A stretch of DNA of 34,940 nucleotides. Source: a virus. Under the pieces are notes generated by a model that worked only from the letters and a program-made list of their open reading frames with translations, did not search any database and was not told the origin of the DNA. Position numbers and translations under genes: made by a program. Of this stretch, positions 17,050 through 24,967 are shown in pieces. Each line of letters starts with the position of its first letter. Positions within the stretch are counted from its first letter, which is position 1. Location: positions 1 to 34,940 of IMG/VR virus record IMGVR_UViG_3300033145_003410; one strand, written 5' to 3'.

Positions 17050-18896
17050 GATACTTGCTGCTGACATTCCTGCTACTGTTACCACTCACGGCGATGGCAG
17101 GGCAATACGAAGTAACCTCTCTGCCGGATACCATCTTTCAGGACGACCACTCGGTTGACGGTATCGATACGATCACACTGGCCGGGACAAAGGTAACATC
17201 TACCACAACCGGGCTGGTCTTTCAATCCCTGTACGATGACGAGGTTTGCAACTGGATACTGGCCGGTAACGATGACACGCTTGAGTTCGGGACGGCCAGT
17301 GGCGACAAGATGTTTGGCCTGAAATTCATCGGGACCGGCACATACTACCCCTACAACATTAAGATTCAAGACCTGTTTGTCTATCACAATCCGGGGACAC
17401 CGGGCGATGCCGACAGTACCCGAACGATATATGTTCGTGGCGACAGTCTCTCGTTTGTCGATGTTGACGCGATTGTCAAGGGCACAGGGGGGATTCTTTT
17501 CGAGGCGAAGGGCGCATATATATTCAACAATTACATCGAGGGCGGTACATGGTCAAGCGAGGTAACGGAGTTTGGCAGTCGTTGTGAGTTCGACGCTACG
17601 GTAGTTGAGGCGAGTTCCCTGTATCACGGTTCCCTGCCGGAAGCGGGCGACTATCACATTGAGATCAACAACCTGAACATCGACGGTGGCCCGCATGTCG
17701 GGATAATGGTATATGGTTTCGACGCGACAAATTGGGCAACAGTCAAAATTCACGCCTGTACGGTAATGACCGACATGAGAAACGATCTCTACACAGAGTA
17801 TTCCGGTCTTTGTAAGTCGGCCGCTAATGCTTACGGTATTATGCTGGCGCGGATCACGGGCAAGACAGAGGTGTACGACAACTATGTTTATAGTGGAACC
17901 AGTCATGGCGGCAACAGGGGAATATACGTCTCCAGTATTCGGACTGCCGCTTCTGACACGGTTAAGATTCACGACAATGTAGTGGACGTACACGACGGCC
18001 CGACCGTTGAAATGGGGGACGATAGCCCTTCACACGGATTTAGGGCGCGGTACGCCCTCGGCAATCTGGAAGTCTACGACAATACTTTCATTTGTTCGGT
18101 TGACAGCGCGAGTGCGACAGACGATTACGGACTAAGTGCTCACCCGGTACGACTGTCCCTGACGGACGATACCGCCCAAGTAACGATTCGCAACAATACG
18201 ATTATCGCCAGAACGCTACATGAGGGTGGGACTACGGGTAACGGGATCACATTCGACGCGATTGACTATCCATACTTAGTTACGACCAAATACAACAATA
18301 TCACCAGCTTTGGGAATATCTACAAGTTCGGTGAGGTGAACGGTCAGGACGAGGGGCATACGGGTATCACCATGATCGGTGACACGGTTGCGTTTGGTGA
18401 TACAACCATTAATGAGAATACGTTCTATATCGGCCATCTGTCGAACAACTGGCTTTGCTCCTATAATAAGGCGCGTGATCTGGTTTACCAAAACGGAACC
18501 AGTGATACAAATATAGTCTTTTCGGCCGGGGGGACATCAGACATAACGATTCAACGAACGCTAAGTATTTATGCGATTGGTAACGACGGCCTTCCAGTCC
18601 CAAGCGCGGCGTGTACGACATGGAACGATTACGGACAGCAGGTATTGGCTGGATCGAGCGACATGAACGGGCTGGTGTCTGGTGTGGTTGGTTATTGGTA
18701 CGAGTCACGGGCCGACGCCGATTCAACGGGGTTCAACGATTTCATAATTCATGTCTGGAAAGACGACGATGTGGCTACCGATAGCAGCTTTACGGTTGGG
18801 TCGTCTGTGGCTGGCGGATTGGACTCGCTGGTTCTGACGGGGACTGGCGGCGGTAAATTATATCAGACGGTGAAGTATTTAGGAGGCAAGCGATGA
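17046..18896 (+). CDS. Tailspike-like parallel beta-helix protein with signal peptide
   Basis: A 616-residue protein starting in an ATGA overlap at 17046. Residues 1-18 (MRYLLLTFLLLLPLTAMA) are a signal peptide with an A-M-A cleavage site. From about 100 to 470 the sequence shows right-handed beta-helix character: repeated short strands separated by Asn/Asp/Gly turns (VKIHDNVVDVHDG, LEVYDNTFICS, VTIRNNTIIA). The last 120 residues form a separate domain starting near ITIQRTLSIYAIGNDG that resembles carboxypeptidase-regulatory-like beta sandwiches. Beta-helix spikes typically bind or degrade surface polysaccharide; no catalytic residues could be assigned. Confidence 0.7.
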   Translation: MRYLLLTFLLLLPLTAMAGQYEVTSLPDTIFQDDHSVDGIDTITLAGTKVTSTTTGLVFQSLYDDEVCNWILAGNDDTLEFGTASGDKMFGLKFIGTGTYYPYNIKIQDLFVYHNPGTPGDADSTRTIYVRGDSLSFVDVDAIVKGTGGILFEAKGAYIFNNYIEGGTWSSEVTEFGSRCEFDATVVEASSLYHGSLPEAGDYHIEINNLNIDGGPHVGIMVYGFDATNWATVKIHACTVMTDMRNDLYTEYSGLCKSAANAYGIMLARITGKTEVYDNYVYSGTSHGGNRGIYVSSIRTAASDTVKIHDNVVDVHDGPTVEMGDDSPSHGFRARYALGNLEVYDNTFICSVDSASATDDYGLSAHPVRLSLTDDTAQVTIRNNTIIARTLHEGGTTGNGITFDAIDYPYLVTTKYNNITSFGNIYKFGEVNGQDEGHTGITMIGDTVAFGDTTINENTFYIGHLSNNWLCSYNKARDLVYQNGTSDTNIVFSAGGTSDITIQRTLSIYAIGNDGLPVPSAACTTWNDYGQQVLAGSSDMNGLVSGVVGYWYESRADADSTGFNDFIIHVWKDDDVATDSSFTVGSSVAGGLDSLVLTGTGGGKLYQTVKYLGGKR

Positions 18897-21772
18897 AAAG
18901 GTTTCTGGCGGCGATAATTATCTTGATGGTTGCGGTTGGTCTTCAAGCGGGGACGTACACCAAGCCTTCATACTACGTAAAGACATCGGACTGGGATTCG
19001 GTACGAGTATTCATTAAGGTAATGAACAACGGGGCCGAGGTTGATCTTTGTGATACCCTGATAACGGATAACGACACACTTGTTTATACCCTTGACGAAG
19101 ATTCGGCCTATCACGGGCACGAGCAATGGTATGCCAGTGGAGCGTTGTTCGGGCAACCTTCGTGGACTTGGGACCGCCAGAGAACGCAAGCGAACGTGGT
19201 CCAGATTTCCGGTGACGGGACGGCGGCTGATAACTCGGAATACTTCTTTGATGGGACGGGGGTTAATAACGACCTTGATATTAAAATTCGCTCACTTGAG
19301 ATAACGTCCGATGTGGGGGATGCTTTCATATCTCGGACCTCGGCATCCAATTCGTTCGGGTTTAATATACAGTCCACACAGTATGTCGGTATGTATGTGT
19401 CGGGGCAGGTTGATGGATTACATCTTGACGCCACGACCGGCAATGCAATTGAGGCGGCGGGTGGCGACATCCTCGCCGATATCATCGGCACCGTCACCCC
19501 GACCGATACGGTTTCGACGGGTGACACCCTTGCAGTCATGCCCTCCGAGTGGGTAGCGGCTGACTCGGCGGGGTTTCAGGGTGAGGCGGCCAGCCTTGAT
19601 TCTACGGCGGTATACGGTGCGGTGACGCAGGTCGCGGTTGATTCCTCTGACCTCTATCAGGGTTCAGCCAGTTTAGATACCACAGACATTAAGACCATGA
19701 TCCACGGCAACTTTTTGCCCTACACGCCGCCCTCACCGGTGAAGCGGTACATCTACGGGTCGGGCGACAACACTGACGGCCTGACGTGGGCGACCGCATG
19801 GACTGGATTCGACTCGATCAAAACACTAACATCCCCGACAAAGATATGGGTCGGACCCGGCACCTATTCCAGCGTAGCTTGTTCGCTCAACACGCACGGC
19901 CTTCATATCGAGTCGGTTTACGGTGCGGCGGCAACCAGACTGCGCGGCACTAACGACACGCTTTACACGAATCGCATGGTGTCGATCAACGCTGGTAGTG
20001 ACAGTATCTTGACGGACTTCAAGATCGACGGCTTTTCGTTCGCCCACAGGGTCGGTTACGGCGCGGACGATCCGGAGTTCAAGTGCGCTATCTGGATATG
20101 CGACTCAGTTGAATCGGTCGAGATTGCCAACTGTTTATTCCCCGCCGACTCCAACTATAAGGCCATCTCATCCGAAAACGATTGGGTGCGGTACTTGGAT
20201 ATTCACGACAACGAGTTTGCCGGTACTCACGTTCACGCGATTGACGTAGCGGGTAAATACGGCCTAATCCACAACAACACCTTTTTTGATATGCGCGACT
20301 CAGCATCGCTCGGTGTTCGTAACCCGATCCAGATTTACACGCTCGGTACGCACAATGCCGTCTTCGAGAACTACATAATGGATGCCCTTCACGGTATCGC
20401 CATCAACGGCGGCGACACTAACCTTGTTGCGAGTAACTATATCGGCTTGGGCAGCATGGTCTCACAATCTAATAGCGTAGATAATGTGTTTGCGGGTAAC
20501 TACGGCGGCTCACTCGGCGCGTATAAGCGACGCGACACCGGCTGTGATGCCTTGTCGCCCTTCGTGGAAGAAGAAGCATACGATTACTGGTCGGCGTTAC
20601 AGGGCGCGATGGGCGGTTACAATATCTTTTACTCGCCCTGTCAGGTGTCGAACAACTGGCCCGACTCGACCGATCCCGCTTTGTGGGGTTCATCTACGGG
20701 CACGGTTCAGTTGACGTCGGCCCGGTATCTTGAGGGCTATTCGCGGAGCATGTATATCGAGGAGGGGTCGATTAACACGCCGGTCGTGGCGGTTGACACC
20801 GGCACCTACATTATGTCGGCCTACGTCTGGCTAACAAGCAGCACTGCCGACTCCGCTTATTTCCAAGCGTACAAGGCCGACGCTACGGCCCAGACATGGA
20901 CGGACGGCGAGACGGTTGAGTATATTGTCGGCCATACCGGATGGCGCAAGATTTCGCACACGATCAGGCTGACGACTGACACGCTGTACTACTTCACTGT
21001 CGGAGCGAACACTGGCGACAGCGCGTATTTCGCTAATGTCGCGGTTCAGCCGTTCGCGGCTACGGGGAATCAGTTAGCACTAACAAAGGGCGAGGTTGCC
21101 GATACGTTGGGAACCGCACACGGGGCCGGTACGTGGACTACTGGCGGCGATGGCGGTGGGTCTAATACTATTACGGTCTATGCGGTTGATACGTCTGGTA
21201 CGGACGAAGCTAAGGCCGATACAAAGCTCACGGTTGTCAATGATGCTGGCTCGCACGTGAGTGCACAATGGACCAATTCGTCTGGCTATATCGCTTTCAA
21301 GCTCGACGACGGTTCTTATACGGTTAAGGGCCGCAAGACCGGATACGTCTTCAGCGACTACGACCTGACGGTTTCCGGCGCGAGTACGGATACGGTGCTC
21401 GGTTACGATATTGAGGTCGGCACGCCGGGCGACGCCGACTTGTCGCGGGTGTATGGGTACTTGCGCGATGTGAGCGATAACCCGCTCATCGGTGCGGTGG
21501 TTACGGCCAGTAGGGTGAAGGGTACTAACGCTGTTGATTCGAGCGGCACGGGCGTGATTATCTCGGCCAACGTAGCTTCGGCGGCAACGGACACCCTTGG
21601 ATACTTCTTCATCGACCTGTACCGAACGGGTAGCTACGCCGACACAACGCGGGGATTCTACAATATAAGCGGCCAACACGACAAGAAGAAGGTGTTTGAT
21701 GTTAAGCAACTTTACATACCGGATTCCGGCAACGTGAATCTGGTGGATACACTGGCGAATAGGGGTAACTGA
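18893..21772 (+). CDS. Giant beta-helix spike with carbohydrate-binding-like and regulatory-like beta domains
   Basis: A 959-residue protein, ATG 18893 preceded by AGGAGG (18881-18886) and overlapping the upstream stop (ATGA). Residues 1-19 (MKRFLAAIIILMVAVGLQA) are a signal peptide. Residues about 280-540 look like a beta-helix (SVEIANCLFPADSN, LDIHDNEFAGTHVHAI, GLIHNNTFFDMRDS). About 600-720 resembles a carbohydrate-binding sandwich (TGTYIMSAYVWL, TGWRKISHTIRLT). About 760-840 and 850-950 are two beta domains of carboxypeptidase-regulatory type (DDGSYTVKGRKTGY; LIGAVVTASR). A secreted adhesin-like multi-domain protein is equally compatible. It is followed directly by the endolysin in a TGATG overlap. 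Confidence 0.7.
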   Translation: MKRFLAAIIILMVAVGLQAGTYTKPSYYVKTSDWDSVRVFIKVMNNGAEVDLCDTLITDNDTLVYTLDEDSAYHGHEQWYASGALFGQPSWTWDRQRTQANVVQISGDGTAADNSEYFFDGTGVNNDLDIKIRSLEITSDVGDAFISRTSASNSFGFNIQSTQYVGMYVSGQVDGLHLDATTGNAIEAAGGDILADIIGTVTPTDTVSTGDTLAVMPSEWVAADSAGFQGEAASLDSTAVYGAVTQVAVDSSDLYQGSASLDTTDIKTMIHGNFLPYTPPSPVKRYIYGSGDNTDGLTWATAWTGFDSIKTLTSPTKIWVGPGTYSSVACSLNTHGLHIESVYGAAATRLRGTNDTLYTNRMVSINAGSDSILTDFKIDGFSFAHRVGYGADDPEFKCAIWICDSVESVEIANCLFPADSNYKAISSENDWVRYLDIHDNEFAGTHVHAIDVAGKYGLIHNNTFFDMRDSASLGVRNPIQIYTLGTHNAVFENYIMDALHGIAINGGDTNLVASNYIGLGSMVSQSNSVDNVFAGNYGGSLGAYKRRDTGCDALSPFVEEEAYDYWSALQGAMGGYNIFYSPCQVSNNWPDSTDPALWGSSTGTVQLTSARYLEGYSRSMYIEEGSINTPVVAVDTGTYIMSAYVWLTSSTADSAYFQAYKADATAQTWTDGETVEYIVGHTGWRKISHTIRLTTDTLYYFTVGANTGDSAYFANVAVQPFAATGNQLALTKGEVADTLGTAHGAGTWTTGGDGGGSNTITVYAVDTSGTDEAKADTKLTVVNDAGSHVSAQWTNSSGYIAFKLDDGSYTVKGRKTGYVFSDYDLTVSGASTDTVLGYDIEVGTPGDADLSRVYGYLRDVSDNPLIGAVVTASRVKGTNAVDSSGTGVIISANVASAATDTLGYFFIDLYRTGSYADTTRGFYNISGQHDKKKVFDVKQLYIPDSGNVNLVDTLANRGN

Positions 21773-22134
21773 TGCAGTTTAAGACAACGCAGATAGCCAG
21801 CGATTTCCGTAACACCAACGAACTGACGCTCAAGCAACAGCAGATACGCGAGTACGCCGACCTGATCGACAAGATTAGTGTGTTGACGGGGCACGGTGAG
21901 ATAACGATCACGGATATGCTGCGCTCCGGCGATAGATGGATTCACAGCCTACACCACAGAAACTACGGGCAAGCGGTTGATATTAGGGTCCGCGATAAAA
22001 CGATGTGGTGGTTTGCGGCTATGGCTAAGATTGGCGATTTCATCAACGATCTCAATCCAAAGTTTCGGATGAATCCACATTGGGAGTTATTGAAGACGGA
22101 GAACCGTCACATACATATCGAAATTCGCAACTGA
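21772..22134 (+). CDS. Endolysin, M15-type zinc peptidase
   Basis: A 120-residue single-domain enzyme that should cut peptide cross-links or stems of peptidoglycan during lysis. The zinc site is visible as H61/H62 followed by G66-x-A68-x-D70 (HHRNYGQAVDIR), a variant of the SxHxxGxAxD motif with two extra residues, and the C-terminal H113-I-H115 (NRHIHIEI). No signal peptide or membrane segment is present, so release should depend on a holin. It starts as TGATG overlapping the spike gene and ends just before a strong terminator. D-Ala-D-Ala carboxypeptidase versus L-Ala-D-Glu endopeptidase specificity cannot be told apart. Confidence 0.8.
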   Translation: MQFKTTQIASDFRNTNELTLKQQQIREYADLIDKISVLTGHGEITITDMLRSGDRWIHSLHHRNYGQAVDIRVRDKTMWWFAAMAKIGDFINDLNPKFRMNPHWELLKTENRHIHIEIRN

Positions 22135-22157
22135 GGGGGATTGTTCGGGGGGAAGGT

Positions 22158-22185
22158 AGGGCGGCTTCGGCTGCCCTATTTTTTT
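22158..22185 (+). terminator. Rho-independent terminator after the endolysin
   Basis: AGGGCGGC-TTCG-GCTGCCCT: an 8-bp stem (one G-U pair) closed by a UUCG tetraloop, followed by A and seven T (22179-22185). A canonical strong intrinsic terminator that separates the tail/endolysin transcript from the lysis-accessory genes. Confidence 0.93.
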
Positions 22186-22224
22186 CTGAACCGCTCAAAG
22201 TGTCAGGATAGTTTCGGGATTAGC

Positions 22225-22233
22225 TGTTATATT
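22225..22233 (+). promoter_or_regulatory. Candidate extended -10 promoter
   Basis: TGTTATATT matches the extended -10 form TGnTATAAT with one mismatch. No convincing -35 lies upstream. The predicted start of transcription, about 7 nt downstream, falls near 22240, at the beginning of the repeat at 22238-22260. A promoter is needed here because a strong terminator precedes the next genes. Confidence 0.45.
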
Positions 22234-22237
22234 TATG

Positions 22238-22260
22238 CCATGAGCAACGAAACAACCACA
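22238..22260 (+). repeat. Conserved leader repeat, copy 2
   Basis: CCATGA followed by GCAACGAAACAACCACA (22244-22260), an exact 17-bp match to 15305-15321 with CCAT at the same spacing. It ends 11 nt before the ATG of the holin-like gene. In this copy an ATG at 22240 opens an 11-codon reading frame (M-S-N-E-T-T-T-S-E-R-L) whose TGA overlaps the next ATG at 22272. Confidence 0.75.
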
Positions 22261-22271
22261 AGCGAACGCCT

Positions 22272-22613
22272 ATGAACATATTCAAGCCAATAGATGCACT
22301 CATTAAATGGAGGATGAAAGTCATTATGAAGGATTTTATTCAACCGATCCTTGACCTTGTTATGTCCATCGTGGACAGGTACGGGGTCAAATCACTGGTC
22401 GCTATGGGCGGTGTCGCTGCCCTGTGGGACTTAACGAAAACCGGCACGGTGCCCGGTGAGTGGGGCGCAATAGCCATTGCCGCTATCGTGGTTGGCTACT
22501 TCGTGGTCCGCCGACTGGAGGGCATTGAGGTGGCGCATTTTGTGCACGAAGAGGAAGAGCCGGTCAAGATGAAACTGGACAAAGCTAAACCCTACGACGG
22601 AGTGCCGCTATGA
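22272..22613 (+). CDS. Holin-like membrane protein
   Basis: A 113-residue protein with an amphipathic N-terminal stretch (FIQPILDLVMSIVDRYG, about 22-38) and a membrane helix at about 64-80 (WGAIAIAAIVVGYFVVR), plus a weaker hydrophobic segment at 40-53. The C-terminus is charged. Small size, hydrophobic helices and position right after the endolysin support a holin that permeabilises the inner membrane. ATG 22272 lacks a Shine-Dalgarno; in-frame ATGs at 22314 and 22326 follow GGAGG (22309-22313) by 0 and 12 nt, so 22326 is an alternative start. ATGA overlap with the next gene. Confidence 0.6.
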   Translation: MNIFKPIDALIKWRMKVIMKDFIQPILDLVMSIVDRYGVKSLVAMGGVAALWDLTKTGTVPGEWGAIAIAAIVVGYFVVRRLEGIEVAHFVHEEEEPVKMKLDKAKPYDGVPL

Positions 22614-22801
22614 GTGGCCAAGAGCGGGCGCAAGAACTCTCGCGGGCCGAGTTTAACGAGGTGATAATTGATCTGCTGGGGCGGGTGCGGGAGACCTACG
22701 GACTCGATGGCGAGTGTGACTGCTGCGACGGTACATGCGACTGCGGTTGTCTATGTCACGATATCACCAGAATCATCAACAAACTGGAGAAAGAAGAATG
22801 A
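22610..22801 (+). CDS. Cys-rich microprotein, unknown function
   Basis: A 63-residue protein starting in an ATGA overlap with the holin-like gene and ending in another with the beta-barrel gene. Residues 36-50 contain seven cysteines and a histidine in a metallothionein-like cluster (CDCCDGTCDCGCLCH), flanked by two acidic amphipathic helices. There is no signal peptide, so metal binding in the reducing cytoplasm is more likely than disulphides. The context is the lysis cassette. No family recognised; a metal-sequestering or metal-sensing role is speculation. Confidence 0.7.
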   Translation: MSGQERAQELSRAEFNEVIIDLLGRVRETYGLDGECDCCDGTCDCGCLCHDITRIINKLEKEE

Positions 22802-23271
22802 AACGACTGATTTTACTACTCGCAGTGTTACTGTTGATCCCGGTCAACGTGACGTTCGCGCAGGATACTGAGGCCACGACCAACTTAGCCTTTGGCGGTG
22901 TCCGCTACGATGACGGCGTTCACCTGTCGGTCGGTTACGGCAAGCAACTGGCCGGACAACTATGGACGCTTCAGTACACCAACCTCGGATTCGACTACGG
23001 TAGCTGGAACTCTGAGTTTGCCTATTTCTTTAGACCGAATGACAAGCTCTACGTTGGCCCACTGGCCGGTGCTGACGCCGACTGGATCAACGCGGCAGAG
23101 GATGAGCCGATTATCACCTACGTTGTCGGTGCCGCCGGAGCGGTGCTGGCGTATGACTTCAACGACGTGGTGGGCTGTTGGGGCTACTTCAAGTACAAGT
23201 TCAGCCTTGAGAATGACAACCAGTACATCGACGGTTACGCCACGGGCATAGGATTGCATCTTTGGTTCTGA
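22798..23271 (+). CDS. Outer-membrane beta-barrel-like protein
   Basis: A 157-residue protein from ATG 22798 (ATGA overlap; an in-frame ATG at 22735 lies inside the previous gene). Residues 1-22 (MKRLILLLAVLLLIPVNV, then TFAQ) are a signal peptide with a TFA cut. The mature chain shows alternating strands (HLSVGYGKQLAG, WTLQYTNLGFDYG, WNSEFAYFFRP, YATGIGLHLWF) and ends in Phe after alternating hydrophobics, the classic recognition signal for the BAM insertion machinery. Phage-encoded barrels of this kind (Lom-like) alter the lysogen or infected cell surface. A superinfection-blocking or lysis-assisting role is possible but not shown. Confidence 0.7.
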   Translation: MKRLILLLAVLLLIPVNVTFAQDTEATTNLAFGGVRYDDGVHLSVGYGKQLAGQLWTLQYTNLGFDYGSWNSEFAYFFRPNDKLYVGPLAGADADWINAAEDEPIITYVVGAAGAVLAYDFNDVVGCWGYFKYKFSLENDNQYIDGYATGIGLHLWF

Positions 23272-23283
23272 CATCATGTAATG

Positions 23284-23311
23284 GGGCCGTCCTCTTAGCC
23301 GGGGGCGGCCC
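23284..23311 (+). other. GC-rich hairpin after the beta-barrel gene
   Basis: GGGCCG (23284-23289) pairs with CGGCCC (23306-23311), with further possible C/G pairing inside the 16-nt loop. No T-run follows. It may be a weak terminator or processing stem in the 90-bp gap before the next gene, which otherwise shows nothing but a GGAG ribosome site near 23353. Confidence 0.4.
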
Positions 23312-23361
23312 GAACTTGAGGTGAAAGCGGAAAACTGCTGGTGGGATAGACTGGAGATTGA

Positions 23362-23781
23362 ATGACAGATAAGCATGACGAATTAGAGGAGTATGATTAC
23401 GGCAACCGCACCGACGATGAGTACCGGGACGAAATTGTTGAAACCGCCATTGATGTACTGGAAAAGGCCGCCGCCGCCCTCAAGGAAAATAACCAGTATA
23501 ACTCAGCAGAGATTCCCTACCCCGACTACTACCCCAACGGGATTAAGGACGCTGCACGCTGCCTCTTGGAGCCGTTCATCCGCACCCATGTCTGTATGGA
23601 GATGTCTCAGGCGCGAGACTGTGCTGGTTACGCCGCCTTGATGGTGGCGTGGGTTATGGCCGGTATGCCGGAGAGTCGATTTGCCCCGATAATGAAACGC
23701 TTCTACGATAAATTCTACAAGATGTTAAAGGAATCGGATATGGAAACGGGAGGCAACCTCGGAAACCCGGAGTGGAACTAA
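23362..23781 (+). CDS. Unknown acidic helical protein
   Basis: A 139-residue protein with GGAG 7 nt before ATG 23362. The N-terminus is very acidic (DELEEYDYGNRTDDEYRDE), followed by helical segments with a short hydrophobic, Ala/Met-rich stretch (YAALMVAWVMAG, about 97-108) that is too short and mixed to be a sure membrane helix. Two cysteines near residue 78-87. It ends as TAATG with the next gene, so it belongs to the same transcript as the two enzyme-like genes downstream. No family recognised. Confidence 0.65.
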   Translation: MTDKHDELEEYDYGNRTDDEYRDEIVETAIDVLEKAAAALKENNQYNSAEIPYPDYYPNGIKDAARCLLEPFIRTHVCMEMSQARDCAGYAALMVAWVMAGMPESRFAPIMKRFYDKFYKMLKESDMETGGNLGNPEWN

Positions 23782-24188
23782 TGAAGCGGGTCTATGTAGC
23801 TGGCGCATACAGCGCCGATAATGTGTTGGCCGTTCTCGATAATATGAGACGCGGGATTAGGCTTGGGACGGAGTGCTTGCTTGTGGACTTCGCGCTGTTT
23901 GTGCCGTGGCTCGACCACCATCTCTTGTTGATACTTAGGGAGGGCGAGTCATTGTCCGTCGAAGACTTCTATAGATACACACTTAAGTGGCTTGAGGTAG
24001 CCGACGCCGTGCTTGTGGTTCCGGGATACGAAAACTCGAAGTGCACACTGGCGGAAATCGCACGGGCCGAGGAATTAGACATCCCCGTATTTTACCACTT
24101 TGACGGCCTTGAAAGTTGGGCTAACGGCGATGACCAAATCGACGACGACCCCAGCCCGGAGCCGGAGCCAATACGGGAAACGGAATAA
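23781..24188 (+). CDS. DUF4406 / nucleoside 2-deoxyribosyltransferase-like protein
   Basis: A 135-residue protein from ATG 23781 (GGAG 8 nt upstream; a GTG 9 nt earlier is also in frame). The pattern VYVAGAYSADN at the start, FVPWLDHH, a Trp-Leu-Glu-Val-Ala-Asp-Ala helix and VVPGYENSKCT, then a helix with AEIARAEELDIPVFY, is that of the Rossmann-like DUF4406 group related to nucleoside 2-deoxyribosyltransferases. Family members act in nucleotide salvage or base exchange. The last 20 residues are an acidic Asp/Pro/Glu tail. The next gene starts inside its stop (TAATG). Confidence 0.75.
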   Translation: MKRVYVAGAYSADNVLAVLDNMRRGIRLGTECLLVDFALFVPWLDHHLLLILREGESLSVEDFYRYTLKWLEVADAVLVVPGYENSKCTLAEIARAEELDIPVFYHFDGLESWANGDDQIDDDPSPEPEPIRETE

Positions 24189-24967
24189 TGCCGTCTGAGC
24201 TTGGCACCGTTGTTCAGTGGCCTGACCGTCACGATCCGTTTATTGACCGCGTAGCGGAGGAAGTCATCTATCAATTCACAAAGAAGTGGAAACCGGATTA
24301 CGACCTCCACATCGGGGATAATCTCGACCTCGGCGGGATCAGCCGCTTCAACGTCACCAACTACAAGACTCAGTATGAGGAAGTCGTTATTGACGGTATT
24401 TGTTCTCTTGGTGCCCACTACAATAAGTTATTCAAGATCAACCCTAACGGCAAGAAGGTCTGGATATTAGGCAACCACGATTTACGGCTGGACACCTTCG
24501 TGGATCAGCATCCGTCGTGGCGGGGAATCTGTGATGATATTATCGGATTGTTGAAATTCTATGGCAACTGCCCACGCGCGGACGAGATTGAGGTGGTGCG
24601 GTTGGATGATTTCGAGGACGACTTCCATATCGGCAAGATGCATTTCATCCACGGGTATTCGTCCTGTAAGCACGTCACGGCCAAAATGGTTGAGGACTAT
24701 GACGAATCGGTGACGTTCGGCCACGCCCATACAATGCAGATGTTCACGAAGGTTAAGCGCAAGTCACCACGGGCAGGGTATTGTATCGGACACATCTTAA
24801 ACCGTGAGGGTCGCAAGTACCTCAAGGGGTCGGCGACTCGGTGGATGACGGGGTTTGCATTCATGGAATACAACAAGGAAACGGGCGAGTTCACGCAACA
24901 TTTATTGCCGATAGTGAACGGCAAAGTGCGGTTCGCCGGAAAGGTTTACGATGGCAACAAGGCGTAA
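24188..24967 (+). CDS. Calcineurin-like metallophosphoesterase
   Basis: A 259-residue enzyme with the metal-binding motifs in order: D13-x-H15, GDNLD (43-47, with Asn in the usual variable position), GNHD (95-98), HG (155-156) and GHAH (178-181). Such proteins hydrolyse phosphomono- or diesters and in phages are linked to nucleic-acid end processing or nucleotide turnover; the substrate cannot be told. It overlaps the preceding gene by one base and the next by 17 bp. The full motif set suggests an active enzyme. Confidence 0.85.
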   Translation: MPSELGTVVQWPDRHDPFIDRVAEEVIYQFTKKWKPDYDLHIGDNLDLGGISRFNVTNYKTQYEEVVIDGICSLGAHYNKLFKINPNGKKVWILGNHDLRLDTFVDQHPSWRGICDDIIGLLKFYGNCPRADEIEVVRLDDFEDDFHIGKMHFIHGYSSCKHVTAKMVEDYDESVTFGHAHTMQMFTKVKRKSPRAGYCIGHILNREGRKYLKGSATRWMTGFAFMEYNKETGEFTQHLLPIVNGKVRFAGKVYDGNKA

